From positions 23,162,586 to 23,226,585 of the forward strand of contig OX940871.1 in the NCBI GenBank assembly GCA_954871525.1: 64,000 nucleotides of DNA, given 5' to 3'. This stretch comes from Parietaria judaica (lineage: Eukaryota; Streptophyta; Magnoliopsida; Rosales; Urticaceae). Made by a program: the position numbers and the translations under genes. Of this stretch, positions 11,906 to 23,419 are shown piece after piece (within the stretch, counting starts at the first letter, position 1; every line of letters begins with the position of its first letter). The notes under the pieces are model-generated. The model had not been told where the DNA came from and did no database searches. It saw only the letters and a program-made list of their open reading frames with translations.

Positions 11906-12559
11906 CCATCAAAATTATAAAGGTTCTATATATATTTTTTAGTTATTATTCAATTTTTTAGGTTTATATATAGCTTATTAATGGATCGATAGTTTACTTC
12001 ACACCCTAATTTTGAGGGTTACTCAAATATACCCGTGGTATTTTGCTAGTGAACGAAAATCGCATATCTCGAGACAGTGTCCTTTTCGCTCATTTTATTT
12101 TACGGATTTGTCGCATTTCGATAAAAATATCGACAAGAAACTAAATAAAAGGTATGTCGCAAGTGCCACATAAATTTCACTAGCATGCGGACGAAAATAT
12201 CAACGGAAAAGTTAGAGTATTATTTTGAGTATTTCAGCAAAAAAAGATTTATATAAGTTCATATTTACTTATTTATCACTACACGACATAAATAATAAAT
12301 ATTAAAAAAGTCACACTAAATACATCATATTATAGGTTATATTATAGTTGTATTTATATAAATATAAGAGTTATACTTGTAATTTATAAAAAATATTAAT
12401 ATTAGGTTCAATTTTTTAATTAAAATAAGAGAAAAAATGGTGAATAAGAGCTTACTTCAACACAATTTTATTCTGCTTGATAAATGGAATCTTTAAAAAT
12501 AAAAATAATGTACTCTCTTATTCCCACCGTATAAAGAAAACACGTCAACAAGTGATATA
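11906..12559. repeat. AT-rich DNA with a diverged dispersed repeat (about 12040-12300)
   Basis: The stretch with ttacggatttgtcgcatttcg, aaaatatcgacaag, gcatgcggacgaaaatatc and a following attcatattta/aataaat block resembles 25365-25580. The two share order and many words but are well diverged. Nothing coding is seen. Confidence 0.4.
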
Positions 12560-13225
12560 CAGTAGAACCTCTATAAATTAATACTGTTGGGACCGGCAAA
12601 AAGATTATCTTATCGGATTATTAATTAACATATAAATTAATAATTTATTAATTTATACATTAATAAAGAAAAAAAATTAATAAACTATAAATATATAAAT
12701 CACTTTACTAACAAAAAACTTATTTCAATTTTTTCTATCGAGAATATTAAATTATTAATATTAAGAATATTAAGAGAGGCTATTATGATTGAAAAATATT
12801 TTATTAGAATATCAATGTCGAAAATATTAAAGAGCCGAATGATATTAAAGAGAAATAATAATGACTTCTTAGAGTAGTGATAATTAAAGCTATAATAATT
12901 GTTAATGTATTCAAATTACTATAGAATCATATATTAAGATGACTACATGATTAGTGATGTAATGTTATTTTTTTATTTAATGTGATTTCATAATTATATA
13001 TGTTATATTTAATTTATAGTGATTTTATAATTATTTATGTAATTTTTATAATGAATTATTAATTTATATATCACTTGGGACCTATATACTTTCTCAAAAA
13101 ACTATTATCGTATAAATTTAACGAATTATTAATTTAGCTAGTTAGGCTCCAGTTGGGACCGGACAAAAATATTATTTAATCGCGACTATTAATTTATCGA
13201 GTCTTAATTTATAGAGGTTCTACTG
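12560..13225. mobile_element. Emigrant-like MITE (Tc1/mariner, pogo type), 666 bp, TA target site
   Basis: The left end CAGTAGAACCTCTATAAATT and right end AATTTATAGAGGTTCTACTG are exact inverted repeats. Both are flanked by TA (12558-12559 and 13226-13227). These termini match the Emigrant family known from Arabidopsis. The interior is AT-rich and non-coding. Confidence 0.85.
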
Positions 13226-13340
13226 TATATTTTTGTGTTTTAGCTAATAAATATTTATACACTAAATAAGCGAAAGTATTACTTTTAAGGGATTAATGGT
13301 AATGCCTTTTTCAGTTTGTGAACTTGATGACCATTTTATC

Positions 13341-13361
13341 AATATATATATATATATATAA
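13341..13361. repeat. TA microsatellite at left border of pararetrovirus
   Basis: A short run of TA dinucleotides directly precedes the viral-type sequence. Confidence 0.8.
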
Positions 13362-14336
13362 TGTAAAAAGTTACGTGACTTTAAATGGTATAAAGACACC
13401 TTTCTAACAAGAATAATGTTACGAGGTGATGCAAATGAGCCATTTTGGAAAGAAAAATTTCTGGCTGGACTCCCAAACCTCCTTGGTGAAAAAGTCCGTA
13501 ACAAAATAAAACACACTTACAACGTTGGCGAACTAATAAGATTCACACAAAAGGAAGGACTAAAGATTTGTCAAGATTTAAAGCTTCAAAACCACTTGAA
13601 ATGGGAAATGAAAAGAACAAAGAAGGAACTTGGGTCTTTCTGCCAACAATTTGATATAACTCGGGAATCTTCCAAAAAATGCAATGACTCGCTGGTTATA
13701 AAAATCCCGTATACAATAAATTCAGAAAAAACTATTTTAAAACAAAAAACGAAAATTATTACAAGAAAACTCCGTACAAAAATAAAAAAACTACAAAGAA
13801 AGATTTTTCTAAAATAAAATGTTACAATTATGGAAAACTTGGACACACCCAGAGATACTGCATATTTAATAAAAAACTTAACAACCTAGGATTAACTAAT
13901 GATGTCCTTGATAAAATATCCTCCCTCCTCATTGAATCGTCTGATTCTGAATATTCAACATCTTCAGATACTGAAAATGAAGACCATCTACAATTTGAAG
14001 ACGCGACTTCTTCCTCATCATCATCAATACCGGAAAATGAAACAAAACAAATTAATGTCCTAACTAAAGACCAAGAACTTTTTCTTGAAATAATAAAACA
14101 TATTAATGACCCTAATTTGCAAAATGAATACCTTCAAAAGGTTTTAATTAACATTGAATAACCATCAACTTCAAAACCCCAATCTACTCCTAACATTTCA
14201 AAACCATATGACCTGACTACCATCCTAGACCGGTCTAAAAAGAAACAACCAACTACAATAGAAAATCTTAAATTTGAAATAAAAACTATAAAAACAGATC
14301 TACAGATCCTACGGCAAAAACAAAAACAAGATTCTG
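13362..14336 (+). pseudogene. Endogenous pararetrovirus, coat-protein region, left arm of inverted repeat
   Basis: A plus-strand frame (13416-13817) resembles the coat-protein part of Caulimoviridae polyproteins, with the features EPFWKEKF, LLGEKVRNKIK and EGLKICQDLKLQNH. It is followed in another frame by a zinc-knuckle segment (about 13820-13863) in which the second cysteine is replaced by tyrosine, then an acidic Ser/Asp-rich region. It is broken by a frameshift before the zinc knuckle, by stops, and by a deletion of about 27 bp relative to the right arm. The reverse complement of this segment lies at 15271-16270. Endogenous caulimovirid is firm; the genus is not. Confidence 0.8.
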
Positions 14337-14424
14337 AAACACTTCAAACTCTTGTCCAAACTTGTCTTCATCAAAACAACGGATCTGATTCAGATCATGA
14401 AGATGGTGCAAATGAAATTCAGAA

Positions 14425-15043
14425 CATAGAGAAAATTCCTGAAGATTTCCTGTTTATTCTAAAACAAGTAACGTCACAAAAATATCTCGTTAAAATAACA
14501 ATAGCCTTTGATAAAAATTTCATGATTGACACAATCGCTCTATTTGACACGGGAGCAGATTTAAGTTGCATTAAAGAAAGTGTTGTGCCAAACAAATACA
14601 AATCTAAAACAAACGAAAAACTTAATGCAACCAATAATTCAAGAATGAAAATAAGTGCAAAGATTGATGCTTCAATTGTAGTAGAGAATTTATCAATAGT
14701 CACATCCTTCATGCTTATCCCAGATATCCATCACACTGTAATTCTGGGCACCCCTTTTATCAATATGATAACTCCTTATAAAGTTAACCATGATCACATA
14801 TCATCAAAAATAAAAAATATAAAGATAAGTCTTCCATTCTTAGAAAAACCAAAAACAAGGAATCTCAATATAATAAAAGCTTGTTCTATTTATGAAAATC
14901 AAATTAACCTCCTAATCAAGGGAAAACAAAATGATCTCGAAGATACAAAGAGAAAAGTTTTACATCAGAAAACTACTACACAACTTCAACAAAAAATAGT
15001 TCACGAAAAGATAAAAAAAATTACAAAACCAGATAGAAACTGA
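14425..15043 (+). pseudogene. Endogenous pararetrovirus, aspartic protease region
   Basis: The frame ending at 15043 contains the protease active-site motif FDTGADLSCI (about residues 8-17 of the 173-residue frame) and a later VILGTPFI motif. These are the two landmarks of retroviral-type aspartic proteases, which cut the polyprotein. It sits in the unduplicated spacer of the inverted repeat. The frame ends at a stop, and the reverse transcriptase continues in another frame. Confidence 0.78.
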
Positions 15044-15270
15044 ATTGTGCTCAGATCTGCCAAATGCTTTTTGGGAACGAAAACAACACCTAGTTGACCT
15101 TCCTTATGAAAATGACTTTAATGAAAAACAAATTCCCACCAAAGCAAGACCAATCCAGATGAATTGAGATCTAGAAAATCATTGCCGAAAAGAAATCAAT
15201 GACTTACAAAAAAAGGGCTTAATCTCTAAATCTAGATCCCCTTAGAGTTGCGCGGCTTTCTACGTTAATT
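15044..15270 (+). pseudogene. Endogenous pararetrovirus, start of reverse transcriptase (truncated)
   Basis: Broken frames contain the stretch before the RT palm (QIPTKARPIQMN, then KSRSPWSCAAFYVN), typical of Caulimoviridae. An in-frame stop lies at about 15165. At 15271 the sequence switches abruptly to the reverse complement of the coat-protein region. The catalytic part of RT and the RNase H are missing. Confidence 0.78.
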
Positions 15271-16527
15271 CAGAATCTTGTTTTTGTTTTTGCCGTAGGA
15301 TCTGTAGATCTGTTTTTATAGTTTTTATTTCAAATTTAAGATTTTCTATTGTAGTTGGTTGTTTCTTTTTAGACCGATCTAGGATGGTAGTCAGGTCATA
15401 TGGTTTTGAAATGTTAGGAGTAGATTGGGGTTTTGAAGTTGATGGTTATTCAATGTTAATTAAAACCTTTTGAAGGTATTCATTTTGCAAATTAGGGTCA
15501 TTAATATGTTTTATTATTTCAAGAAAAATTTCTTGGTCTTTAGTTAGGACATTAATTTGTTTTGTTTCATTTTCCGGTATTGATGATGATGAGGAAGAAG
15601 TCGCGTCTTCAAATTGTAGAGGGTCTTCATTTTCAGTATCTAAAGATGTTGAATATTCAGAATCAGACGATTCAATGAGGAGGGAGGATATTTTATCAAG
15701 GACATCATTAGTTAATCCTAGGTTGTTAAGTTTTTTATTAAATCTGCAGTATCTCTGGGTGTGTCCAAGTTTTCCATAATTGTAACATTTTATTTTGGAA
15801 AAATCTTTCTTTGTAGTTTTTTTATTTTTGTACGGAGTTTTCTTGTAATAATTTTCGTTTTTTGTTTTAAAATGGTTTTTTCTGAATTTATTGTATACGG
15901 GATTTTTATAACCAGCGAGTCATTGCATTTTTTGGAAGATTCCCGAGTTATATCAAATTGTTGGCAGAAAGACCCAAGTTCCTTCTTTGTTCTTTTCATT
16001 TCCCATTTCAAGTGGTTTTGAAGCTTTAAATCTTGGCAAATCTTTAGTCATTCCTTTTGTGTGAATCCTATTAGTTCTCCATAAGTGAGGTTGGAGTAAG
16101 GAATATTTTCAACATTGTAAGTGTCTTTTATTTTGTTACGGACTTTTTCACCAAGGAGGTTTGTGAGTCCAACCAGAAATTTTTCTTTCCAAAATGGCTC
16201 ATTTGCATCACCTCGTAACATTATTCTTGTTAGAAATGTGCCTTTATACCATTTAAAGTCACTTAACTTTTTACGTTTTAGGTTTGAAAGTAGTTCAGCA
16301 TTTTTATCCTTCATTATGGTGGGATCACCAATGAAATGAAGTTATATTGTCAATATTAACGTTGCAACAACATTTTGTATGAGATTTTGGTCCTTATCAA
16401 GAATAAGATTTCCTTCTTCATCGGTTTCTAAGGAGTCAATTATTCGTCGTTGTTGGTTTTCGGTGAAATAGAAATCCCACCATCCTTTTAATTGTCCTGA
16501 CAATCCCCCAATTAAAAGTTCAGCAAT

Positions 16528-16528
<1 letters not shown>
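15271..16528 (-). pseudogene. Endogenous pararetrovirus, coat-protein region, right arm (inverted) plus extension
   Basis: From 15271 to about 16270 this is the reverse complement of 13362-14336, with a few per cent difference. It keeps the ~27 bp lost from the left arm, but has its own stop just after the FTQKE motif (about 16046-16048). It shares the left arm's frameshift and the Cys-to-Tyr change in the zinc knuckle. Beyond 16270 it continues upstream in the coat-protein region (GWWDFYFTENQQRR near 16450-16490 and an acidic stretch), sequence that the left arm lacks. It ends at the TA microsatellite. Confidence 0.78.

Positions 16529-16594
<66 letters not shown>
16529..16594. repeat. TA microsatellite, about 33 units, right border of pararetrovirus
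   Basis: Uninterrupted TA dinucleotides directly follow the viral-type sequence. Confidence 0.95.
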
Positions 16595-16595
<1 letters not shown>

Positions 16596-17739
16596 CAGTC
16601 CCAAGCTAGAAGAGCAGTCAATTAATCAAAGTTTTAAAGAGAAGCATTTAATCAATAGGCCAGTAAATGATACTTTTGTTAAAAACAAAAAACTCAACAA
16701 ACAAATAAAATTATTTAGTAGTAATTATTTCAACAACCCTAAACTCTAAACCCTCATCAAAATAATTATTTAGTAGTAAATATACGTATATATATAAATA
16801 TACATTTATAATATAATATAACACTCTAAGATCACCGATTATATAACCTATTAAACATTATAATAGATGATATAATGGGGACAAACAAATTAATAAGTAC
16901 ATATATATTAATTATAATTTATTTGTATTATTCTTTAAAAAATGTACATTTTATGTAGGTATTTCGATAACAACGCACGTTTTTTTTTAGATGACCGATA
17001 GTTTCATCTAAATATTACTTACATTTTTTAATACAAATACAATTTTTTTTGGTAGTGAATATGTCACAATTTTATATTTTTTCAAGGGTTTCACTTATTT
17101 CCGGCAAGTTTGATTTCAATTTGGGATTTGGTTCTCCTTCTGTTATTTAATCAATGTGATCCCTTCAATGAATTTTAAGTTCGTTACTTTCTCCGTTAAT
17201 TTTTATTTCTCCGCTTTGGTAGGATATTGTAAGCTTCGCATTGTAACTTTAATTTTTTATTTAGCGTGAGATTATATTTTCATCTTACTTTCTAATATAT
17301 TGTATTATTGTTAAACACCTTATCATAGTGTGTTGAAAGAACATACTAAGGTTGGTCTTACTATTTAAATAGAACCAAAAATATAGCAATAACTTAACGT
17401 TTTCTGTAAATATTTTGATTATAACACTCTTTCTTCATTCATTCAAAAGTTATATCTTATCTAAATTTTAAAAATAATAGATATCACCTCACGCGGTGTT
17501 ATCCACTAGTATTTATAAAATACAAAATGCCAAAAAACTATTTTTTCATCAACTTCCATGTTGATAAGTTTATCTAATTTTGCCAATTTCAACTTGCTAA
17601 TTGTTTATTTAGAAAAACTTTGGATATTTTTGTCACCTAAAATTCAATTTTGTTTTTCAATTTATCAGACTTAACTCTTAATTGTTTTATCAAATGTTCA
17701 CTTGAACTTATATCTTTAGATAAGATTTTCCTTTCTAAA
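16595..17739. other. AT-rich intergenic DNA, no gene seen
   Basis: No supported frame or terminal repeat was found. Confidence 0.45.
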
Positions 17740-18688
17740 GTTATCCCAAGAACCATGGTCTCGCTTACTTGAGCTCCAACAAACAACGGTCTTGTAAACT
17801 CGGTGTTATTCCACTATAAACTCGAGGTTGCACTCGTTAATGATATGATATATATTATTCTTTTTACAAAGTTGTCCACCAATACAATCAAATTCGGATT
17901 AATTTATCTTTAAACTGATGATTCACACTTGAACAAGCAAAGCAGTACACCATTTTGCCCTCAGTGCTTTTCTTCCTTAATTCCATCACCGGTATTGTAA
18001 ACGGATAATTTACGGTACAGAGTCGTATAATGCAAATGAGTCCCGAATTACTTCTCACGATCGATGATTAAGGGAATCATCTCGACTTTAAAGAAAATTA
18101 TATTATATGTGTATCTGTAATCAAGCTACCATTCCATGCCAACTATCTCGATCCATAATAACAATGTATGGGACCTTTGTAACATGTGATCTTTAACCGT
18201 TAAATCAAATATTAATAAAGTTAGCATATCGGTTCATGGTTACTCATGATCTAGACTGATTACCATTTGACGATCTTTTACGATTTAAATTCCAAGTTAT
18301 TAGTGGTGATCTTAGTTGAGTAACTTTCTTAATATAGTCAAGTCATGTCAAGTATGAAGCCACTCAGTAAGCGTGACACACGCTGCAATCTAGAATCAGA
18401 TTCTTTTACTGAATCACATTAGTGACTTTAACCAATTAAAAGACCCTCACCTACTTATTTAAGTTACGGGCCTACTTTTGTTCATTTATTGCATTTATCA
18501 ATTCTCTTTTATACTGACTTAGGTGCGATACTAAAATACAATCACTAACTTCATGAACTATGCATAAACATTCATTTATTTAAAAAGAGCTATAAAAAAT
18601 TAATATAATAAAGACATAGTTTATTGATAATGATGTCATAATCTTTTACATTTGGTTTATCATCTGATTTGAGGGCATATGCCTAACA
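17740..18688. mobile_element. Diverged LTR fragment, same family as 2873-4777
   Basis: Blocks such as accatggtctcgcttacttgagctccaac, ttccactataaactcgaggttgcactcgttaatgat, accaatacaatcaaattcgg and a final gcatatgcctaaca follow the same order as 4180-4777 and 52280-53212. Divergence is high and the 5' part is not recognisable. Confidence 0.62.
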
Positions 18689-19874
18689 TCTACAAAATGG
18701 GGAAATCTTCAAGTACAAGTAACTCGAGAACTTGGAGTGAAGATGAGATTCAGCTTCTTGGAAGGAATGAAGATGACAAGAGGAAGAGTATAGGAAAACT
18801 TGCGACAGTGATACAGGAAGACTCATGAAAATTCAAATGAGCTCAAGCTAGTGGAAAGAAAGTCAGACCTCCGAGGTATCTCGGATATGCAGATGATGAA
18901 ATGAGACAGTGCTACTGGTGCAAATTCGGCCGATTCAGCGTAGTTCAGCGAGTTTGTCATCACGCGGACACATGCAGTAAGGCTATATGAAACAAACAAT
19001 GTTGCTCTAGAGGCATTGACGACAGAACTCTTATGGTAGATGCAAATGTGGAAAGAGTCAATATGGCTTATAGTTGTAGAATAAGAGGTAGGGAAGTTCG
19101 TAATAGCGGAACAAATCGGGACGGTTTGTGAGCGAGCAAAGGAAAGTTTGTACCCTCTGGATGTGACTGTGATGGATCTACATCAGTGCAAAGACGATAG
19201 ATCGAGTTCGGTAGAAGAATGTAGAGCTTGGAAGGAAAAGACTGAGCCGTGAAGACTGACAAACACTTGTGCTATAAGGGTTAAGATGGAGATTGTTAGT
19301 TGATAACAGTTTCTTGTATCTCTTATAAATAAGTGTCTTGATAAGTTCGAGGTTCAAATTTTTTTTGGAGTTGACTTCTTCGTAATGATTGTTTTTTTTT
19401 TCCGAGAGTATTCATGGTTGTTCTTGGGTGTATTGGGTGCTTGTGTTTATGCATTAGTCAGTTTTCGGATCAAGTGTTCTCGAAGTATTTGAGTTCTACA
19501 AGCGATATCTTAAGCACTCCGACCGTAACATTTATTTTAATACATCTTGATCAATTATTATTAAAAACAATAACAAAAAAAGACAATAAATTTGAGGCTT
19601 AATAATGAAGGCATTTAATTTGTGCATTGGAAAGTCTTGTTCAAGTCATATAGTATTATTTTTGTGGGTCTTTTATAGTTTTCCATAGAGAGAGGCACGA
19701 AGTGTGGACCTCTGTTTTCCACTATTCCAGTCAATTTGATATGTCAAGTAATAATGAAGCCCAACAACCACGTTGAATGTCTCCGTCTCATTGAAATCAC
19801 AGTTCTAATGGGAAAAGAGTTCTAACAAGAAATGAATTATATGTCAATTTTCTTAGAAATAAGATTTAAAAAAA
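18689..19874. other. Unassigned sequence, possibly decayed retroelement interior
   Basis: From 18700 to about 19270 base composition is more balanced than the surroundings, and short coding-like pieces occur without a continuous frame. The position right after an LTR end suggests retroelement interior, but no primer-binding site or known motif was seen. 19271-19874 is AT-rich with no gene. Confidence 0.25.
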
Positions 19875-19878
19875 AAAA

Positions 19879-20013
19879 AAGGGAAATTGTACGAAATGTC
19901 CAATTTTGTGTCAAACCTTTTAAGAAATGCCCATTTGTGAGAGTAAAAAATACACATAATAAGCATTTTTTTGAAAAGTTTGACACAAAACGGGCATTTC
20001 GTTCATTTACCCT
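19879..20013. mobile_element. Short MITE-like inverted repeat, about 135 bp
   Basis: The left half (gggaaattgtacgaaatgtcc, ttttgtgtcaaac, gaaatgcccatttgtga) is repeated in reverse complement in the right half (tttgacacaaaacgggcatttcgttcatttaccct). The whole could fold into a hairpin. Similar terminal sequence occurs near 50090-50148. Target duplication was not resolved. Confidence 0.55.
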
Positions 20014-21171
20014 AAAAAAAGAGAAGGCCCCCGGTTCCGGTTCCTTTGTTTTATTATTTTTTTGGATAAATTTTGGGATTCGGAAATTTACATCATTATG
20101 CTCACGTGCTCGGATTCGATAGGCTCGCATGCAATTATTAACTTTGCCTTAAAACGCCATAAAAGGGATTATATACCTACAAGAAGTAACAAAAAAAAAA
20201 AAACTTATGACGTGCCTCTATTTAATAACTATTGTAGTATAACTTACATCGTTTTTTATCTATGTAGATGTAAAACTAGTGTTTCCAAGTTTATTGCTCT
20301 GCTTATTGCATGATTTTCTACACAAATTGAAGAACATACCAGAATGAACTTCTTCGCATCGACAAGCCCGTCGGAATATACGCTGCGAAGATCACTCCCA
20401 CTCGCCTCTCACCGGGAAATTTGCCGCAGTGGGGGAGAAACTATACTATGAAGTTGAGGAATTGTAATGCAATAGACTACGAATCTATGTACCATAATCC
20501 AAATGCCCCATTTTTTAGTGTCTTTGCCTGTGAAGGAGGAAGAATTATCTCACTTCATCAGTACATTCTAAGATTGCTATATAACAAACACAAAAAGTGG
20601 CAATCGAAGTAAAGAGAGCGAGAAAATTCGAAAATAAATGTCGGATAGGTTAAACTAATTCGAAAACAAAAACCACATCGCACCACAAACCTAGAAACGG
20701 AATTGGCCAAGAAAAAAAAAAAAGATTCGCGTCACAAACTTTTAACAATGATCTTTTATAAATTGAATTATTTGCGGCATCAGTACCCCCTAAAGAAAAA
20801 ATATCATGGCGAAAGTTCTCAACGTTCACGAAACTGTGGTTCCTTTGGAACCCGAACTGCACCGATAATGAAGTGCTCTGTACTCAAACTCAGAGCACCC
20901 ATTATCGCCACATTTGTGTACCTTTGGAATCACAATTTTGTGTAACTTGGGAACTTCCACATTTTTTGGGAATATGCCACTACATAGGGATACTTATGCC
21001 GCAAATATCTTCAATAAAGTTATGGGATATGTTTTAGTTTCTAATAAATTTGGTAAAAGACCAATGAGAATCGAAATAGCACAATATGATGATCACAACT
21101 ATAACTACAAACTTCGTGAAGCAAGACTGTCATTTAGTCTTATTAAGGGCATTTAAATCAATTTAATCATC
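20014..21171. other. Intergenic DNA downstream of the F-box gene, no gene recognised
   Basis: Several short frames (20421-20612, 20914-21156) have no recognisable family and no splice support. Nothing is assigned. Confidence 0.35.
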
Positions 21172-21350
21172 ATGGGTATTTTAGTATTTTTCCTTGCATT
21201 GGTTCCCGGGTTCGATCTAGTTTTCGAAGAAAAGTCGGGATCGTTTATCGTTTATTTACATCGTAATAGAGAGAAAAGAGAATGCATTGCATTTGTATTT
21301 GTGAATTCCCGTGCACAAAATCAGACTTGTATTATTCCACAAGTAAATAA
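21172..21350 (+). repeat. Copy of a dispersed repeat also found inside the APE1L gene
   Basis: Blocks gggtattttagtattttcc, tttacatcgtaatagagagaaaag and gtgaattcccgtgc resemble parts of 29930-30170 and 31270-31560. The copy is short and degenerate. Confidence 0.45.
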
Positions 21351-21363
21351 GCATTAATATAAC

Positions 21364-23166
21364 TCAATTTAGCAAAGGAGGAGTGACAAACCTCTGCGAA
21401 GACAGCGAATTCGATCCGTTCGGTAAGCCGGCAAATATGTTGGAGTAAGACTTTGTCAAGTACGAAAAATTGTCCGTCGGAGGCAGAGGCGGGACTCTCT
21501 CTCCCTTCCTGAGAAGCTCTCGCAAGCTAAGCCTCTGCAGTGTCAGCACTGCCCGGGATTCCTTCCACACGAACGCGAGATGGCCGTTCTCAAACACGAA
21601 CAACGAGCCAGGTTTTGAGCCCGGGTATCTGAACCCGTATCCGTTCGCAATGCCCTCCCCTAAAAAGGCCCGTTTGACACTCGTCGGATCGGACTCTGCA
21701 TCCGGACCCCACGGAAACGGATCCTCCGAAGGCTCGTCGACGTTTACCATGAACATGGCCGACCCGTTCGGATGGAGAACGTAGTGCGTCCCTTCCAGAA
21801 TCTTCGTCGCAATGAGAACCTTCTGCCCCTCGGATTCGTCGTACGAGAGCAGCAGAAAGAACAGAGCCTTCCCGGGCTTGTCCTCGGTCGGCTTCCCCGG
21901 CGGCCAGCCGAACGTGCCGCCCCAGAGGCCGGCGAGATCCTGCTCGGCCGTGGCCGAGCGCAACGGAAGCTTGTAGAGCGCGAAACGGCTGTCGTGCATG
22001 TTCGGCCACGCCCTGTACGACGAGATCTTTGCAGCGGAGGCACGGAACGACAGCCCAATCGCGTCGCCCGACTGCAGAAACTCGTGCAGTTGCGCGTGCT
22101 TGCCATCGCCGGCGCCGCTCGAGGACCCGGAGGGGGCGACGTGCCCCTTCCCCAGAATCTGGTTGACGCCGTCCCTGAAGTACCTGGCGAGGCTCCTCCT
22201 CCTGAACCCGTTGCCGTCGGCCGCGCCGTTAGGCCGGTCGAGCCGCCTTCTGGTGTCGCTCAGCTCGAGCTGAGCGAGCAGAGCGGTTGACTCCCAGTCG
22301 ACGAGGTGGGACTCGTTGACCTTGAGCGTCCGAGTCAACGCCGATCTCCGCTCGTGCATCAGAGCCACGTCGCCGCGGAACCCGTCGCCGTTGATCCTAG
22401 CGAACAAAGGGCCGGCCAACGGAGCGTTGACCTTGAGGCGGATCTGGTTGGCGGTGATCTCGAGAAGCTTCCTCCGGTCGCTGAAGGCCAAGCGGCTAAA
22501 CGGCACCGTTTTAGCTGCCTCGAGCCTCCGCGAGAGATGGCTGCTCGACCGGGAGACTCTCCTCGAAGCCTCCTTGTTGAAGCTCTTGCTCTGCGAGAAT
22601 CTCGCCCGTTGCTTGGGCTCGATCTCGAGCAGCATCACGTTGCAGGCTCTGTCAATGGACTTGACCGAGCCCGGGTACAGGTAGTCGATCCCCTTCTCCC
22701 TCCCGTGGAGGCAGAACGACGCCGTCCCGTCGCGCTCGCAGAGAATCTCGAACACTGGCGACCACAGAATCGGCCCCTCCTCCATGCCCAGCGGGCCGAG
22801 CTCCTGCGGGATGACCCGGCACCCGACGACGGAGGCGAACCCGGGCATGACGTAGACGACATTGCCCAGCTCCGGGTTCTGGTGAACCCAAATCCCCATC
22901 AGCGGCGCCACGGAGAACAAGAACCGGCAGAGGGATTTGGACGACGAGACGGCTCTCCGCCATTCCGTGAGCTCTGGGAGAGGGACGATCCCGAGCGCCT
23001 CGCACTGGGAGAGCCACACTTTGTCGGAATTCACGAGGCCGTGGAGGCTCCTGCAGCAGAGGCCGAGGTTGCAGACGTCCCTGGGCGAGAGCGATCGCGT
23101 GACGGCCGAGAACACGTCGTCGGGCAAGGCCAGGAGCAGAGCGCAGCCCCGGGACTCCGGCGACAT
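21364..23166 (-). CDS. F-box protein, At5g39450 type, single exon
   Basis: From the preferred start the protein has 600 residues. An N-terminal F-box lies at about residues 9-50 (LLLALPDDVFSAVTRSLSP, then VCNLGLCCRSL). It is followed by the long conserved body of the At5g39450 family: MGIWVHQNPELGNVVYVMPG, FEILCERDG, LWGGTFGWPPGKP and GYGFRYPGSKPGSLFVFENG, ending near VPPLPPTDNFSYL. F-box proteins are the substrate adaptors of SCF ubiquitin ligases; the target of this family is not known to me. The frame is open upstream to an ATG at 23382 (672 aa), with another ATG at 23196. I prefer 23166 because it matches the Arabidopsis start and has G at -3, but the longer forms are possible. The gene is intact and much richer in GC than its surroundings. 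Confidence 0.9.
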   Translation of the reverse strand: MSPESRGCALLLALPDDVFSAVTRSLSPRDVCNLGLCCRSLHGLVNSDKVWLSQCEALGIVPLPELTEWRRAVSSSKSLCRFLFSVAPLMGIWVHQNPELGNVVYVMPGFASVVGCRVIPQELGPLGMEEGPILWSPVFEILCERDGTASFCLHGREKGIDYLYPGSVKSIDRACNVMLLEIEPKQRARFSQSKSFNKEASRRVSRSSSHLSRRLEAAKTVPFSRLAFSDRRKLLEITANQIRLKVNAPLAGPLFARINGDGFRGDVALMHERRSALTRTLKVNESHLVDWESTALLAQLELSDTRRRLDRPNGAADGNGFRRRSLARYFRDGVNQILGKGHVAPSGSSSGAGDGKHAQLHEFLQSGDAIGLSFRASAAKISSYRAWPNMHDSRFALYKLPLRSATAEQDLAGLWGGTFGWPPGKPTEDKPGKALFFLLLSYDESEGQKVLIATKILEGTHYVLHPNGSAMFMVNVDEPSEDPFPWGPDAESDPTSVKRAFLGEGIANGYGFRYPGSKPGSLFVFENGHLAFVWKESRAVLTLQRLSLRELLRKGERVPPLPPTDNFSYLTKSYSNIFAGLPNGSNSLSSQRFVTPPLLN

Positions 23167-23419
23167 CTCCGGCAGCAACGGATCGATCAATCTCATGGAG
23201 AATCGAAACCCACCTAGAACCCACGACCCCAGACCGTACCGGCCATGGAATTGGAGGATCAAGGCGACGACTTTAAGAACATTGGGCAAGTGGGCATCTC
23301 CGATAAACCTCCATGAAAGCTCGGGAGAGAAGCATGAATGGAATTGGGGTGTGGTTGAAGCAGTGGGGTCTCTGTCTCTCACTCAGCTGAGACTGAGAGC
23401 CAGCCAATGTTGAAATGGG

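Noticed and set aside
15761..16339. Plus-strand hydrophobic frames in the right arm of the pararetrovirus
   Set aside because: They are the antisense of the coat-protein region. The same artefact appears on the minus strand of the left arm (13586-13846).
18700..19270. Candidate plus-strand gene after the diverged LTR end
   Set aside because: Frames are short and interrupted, no domain was recognised, and no splice pattern joins them.
21470..23413. Several long plus-strand and off-frame minus-strand frames across the F-box gene
   Set aside because: They are by-products of the GC-rich F-box coding sequence, with no family likeness.
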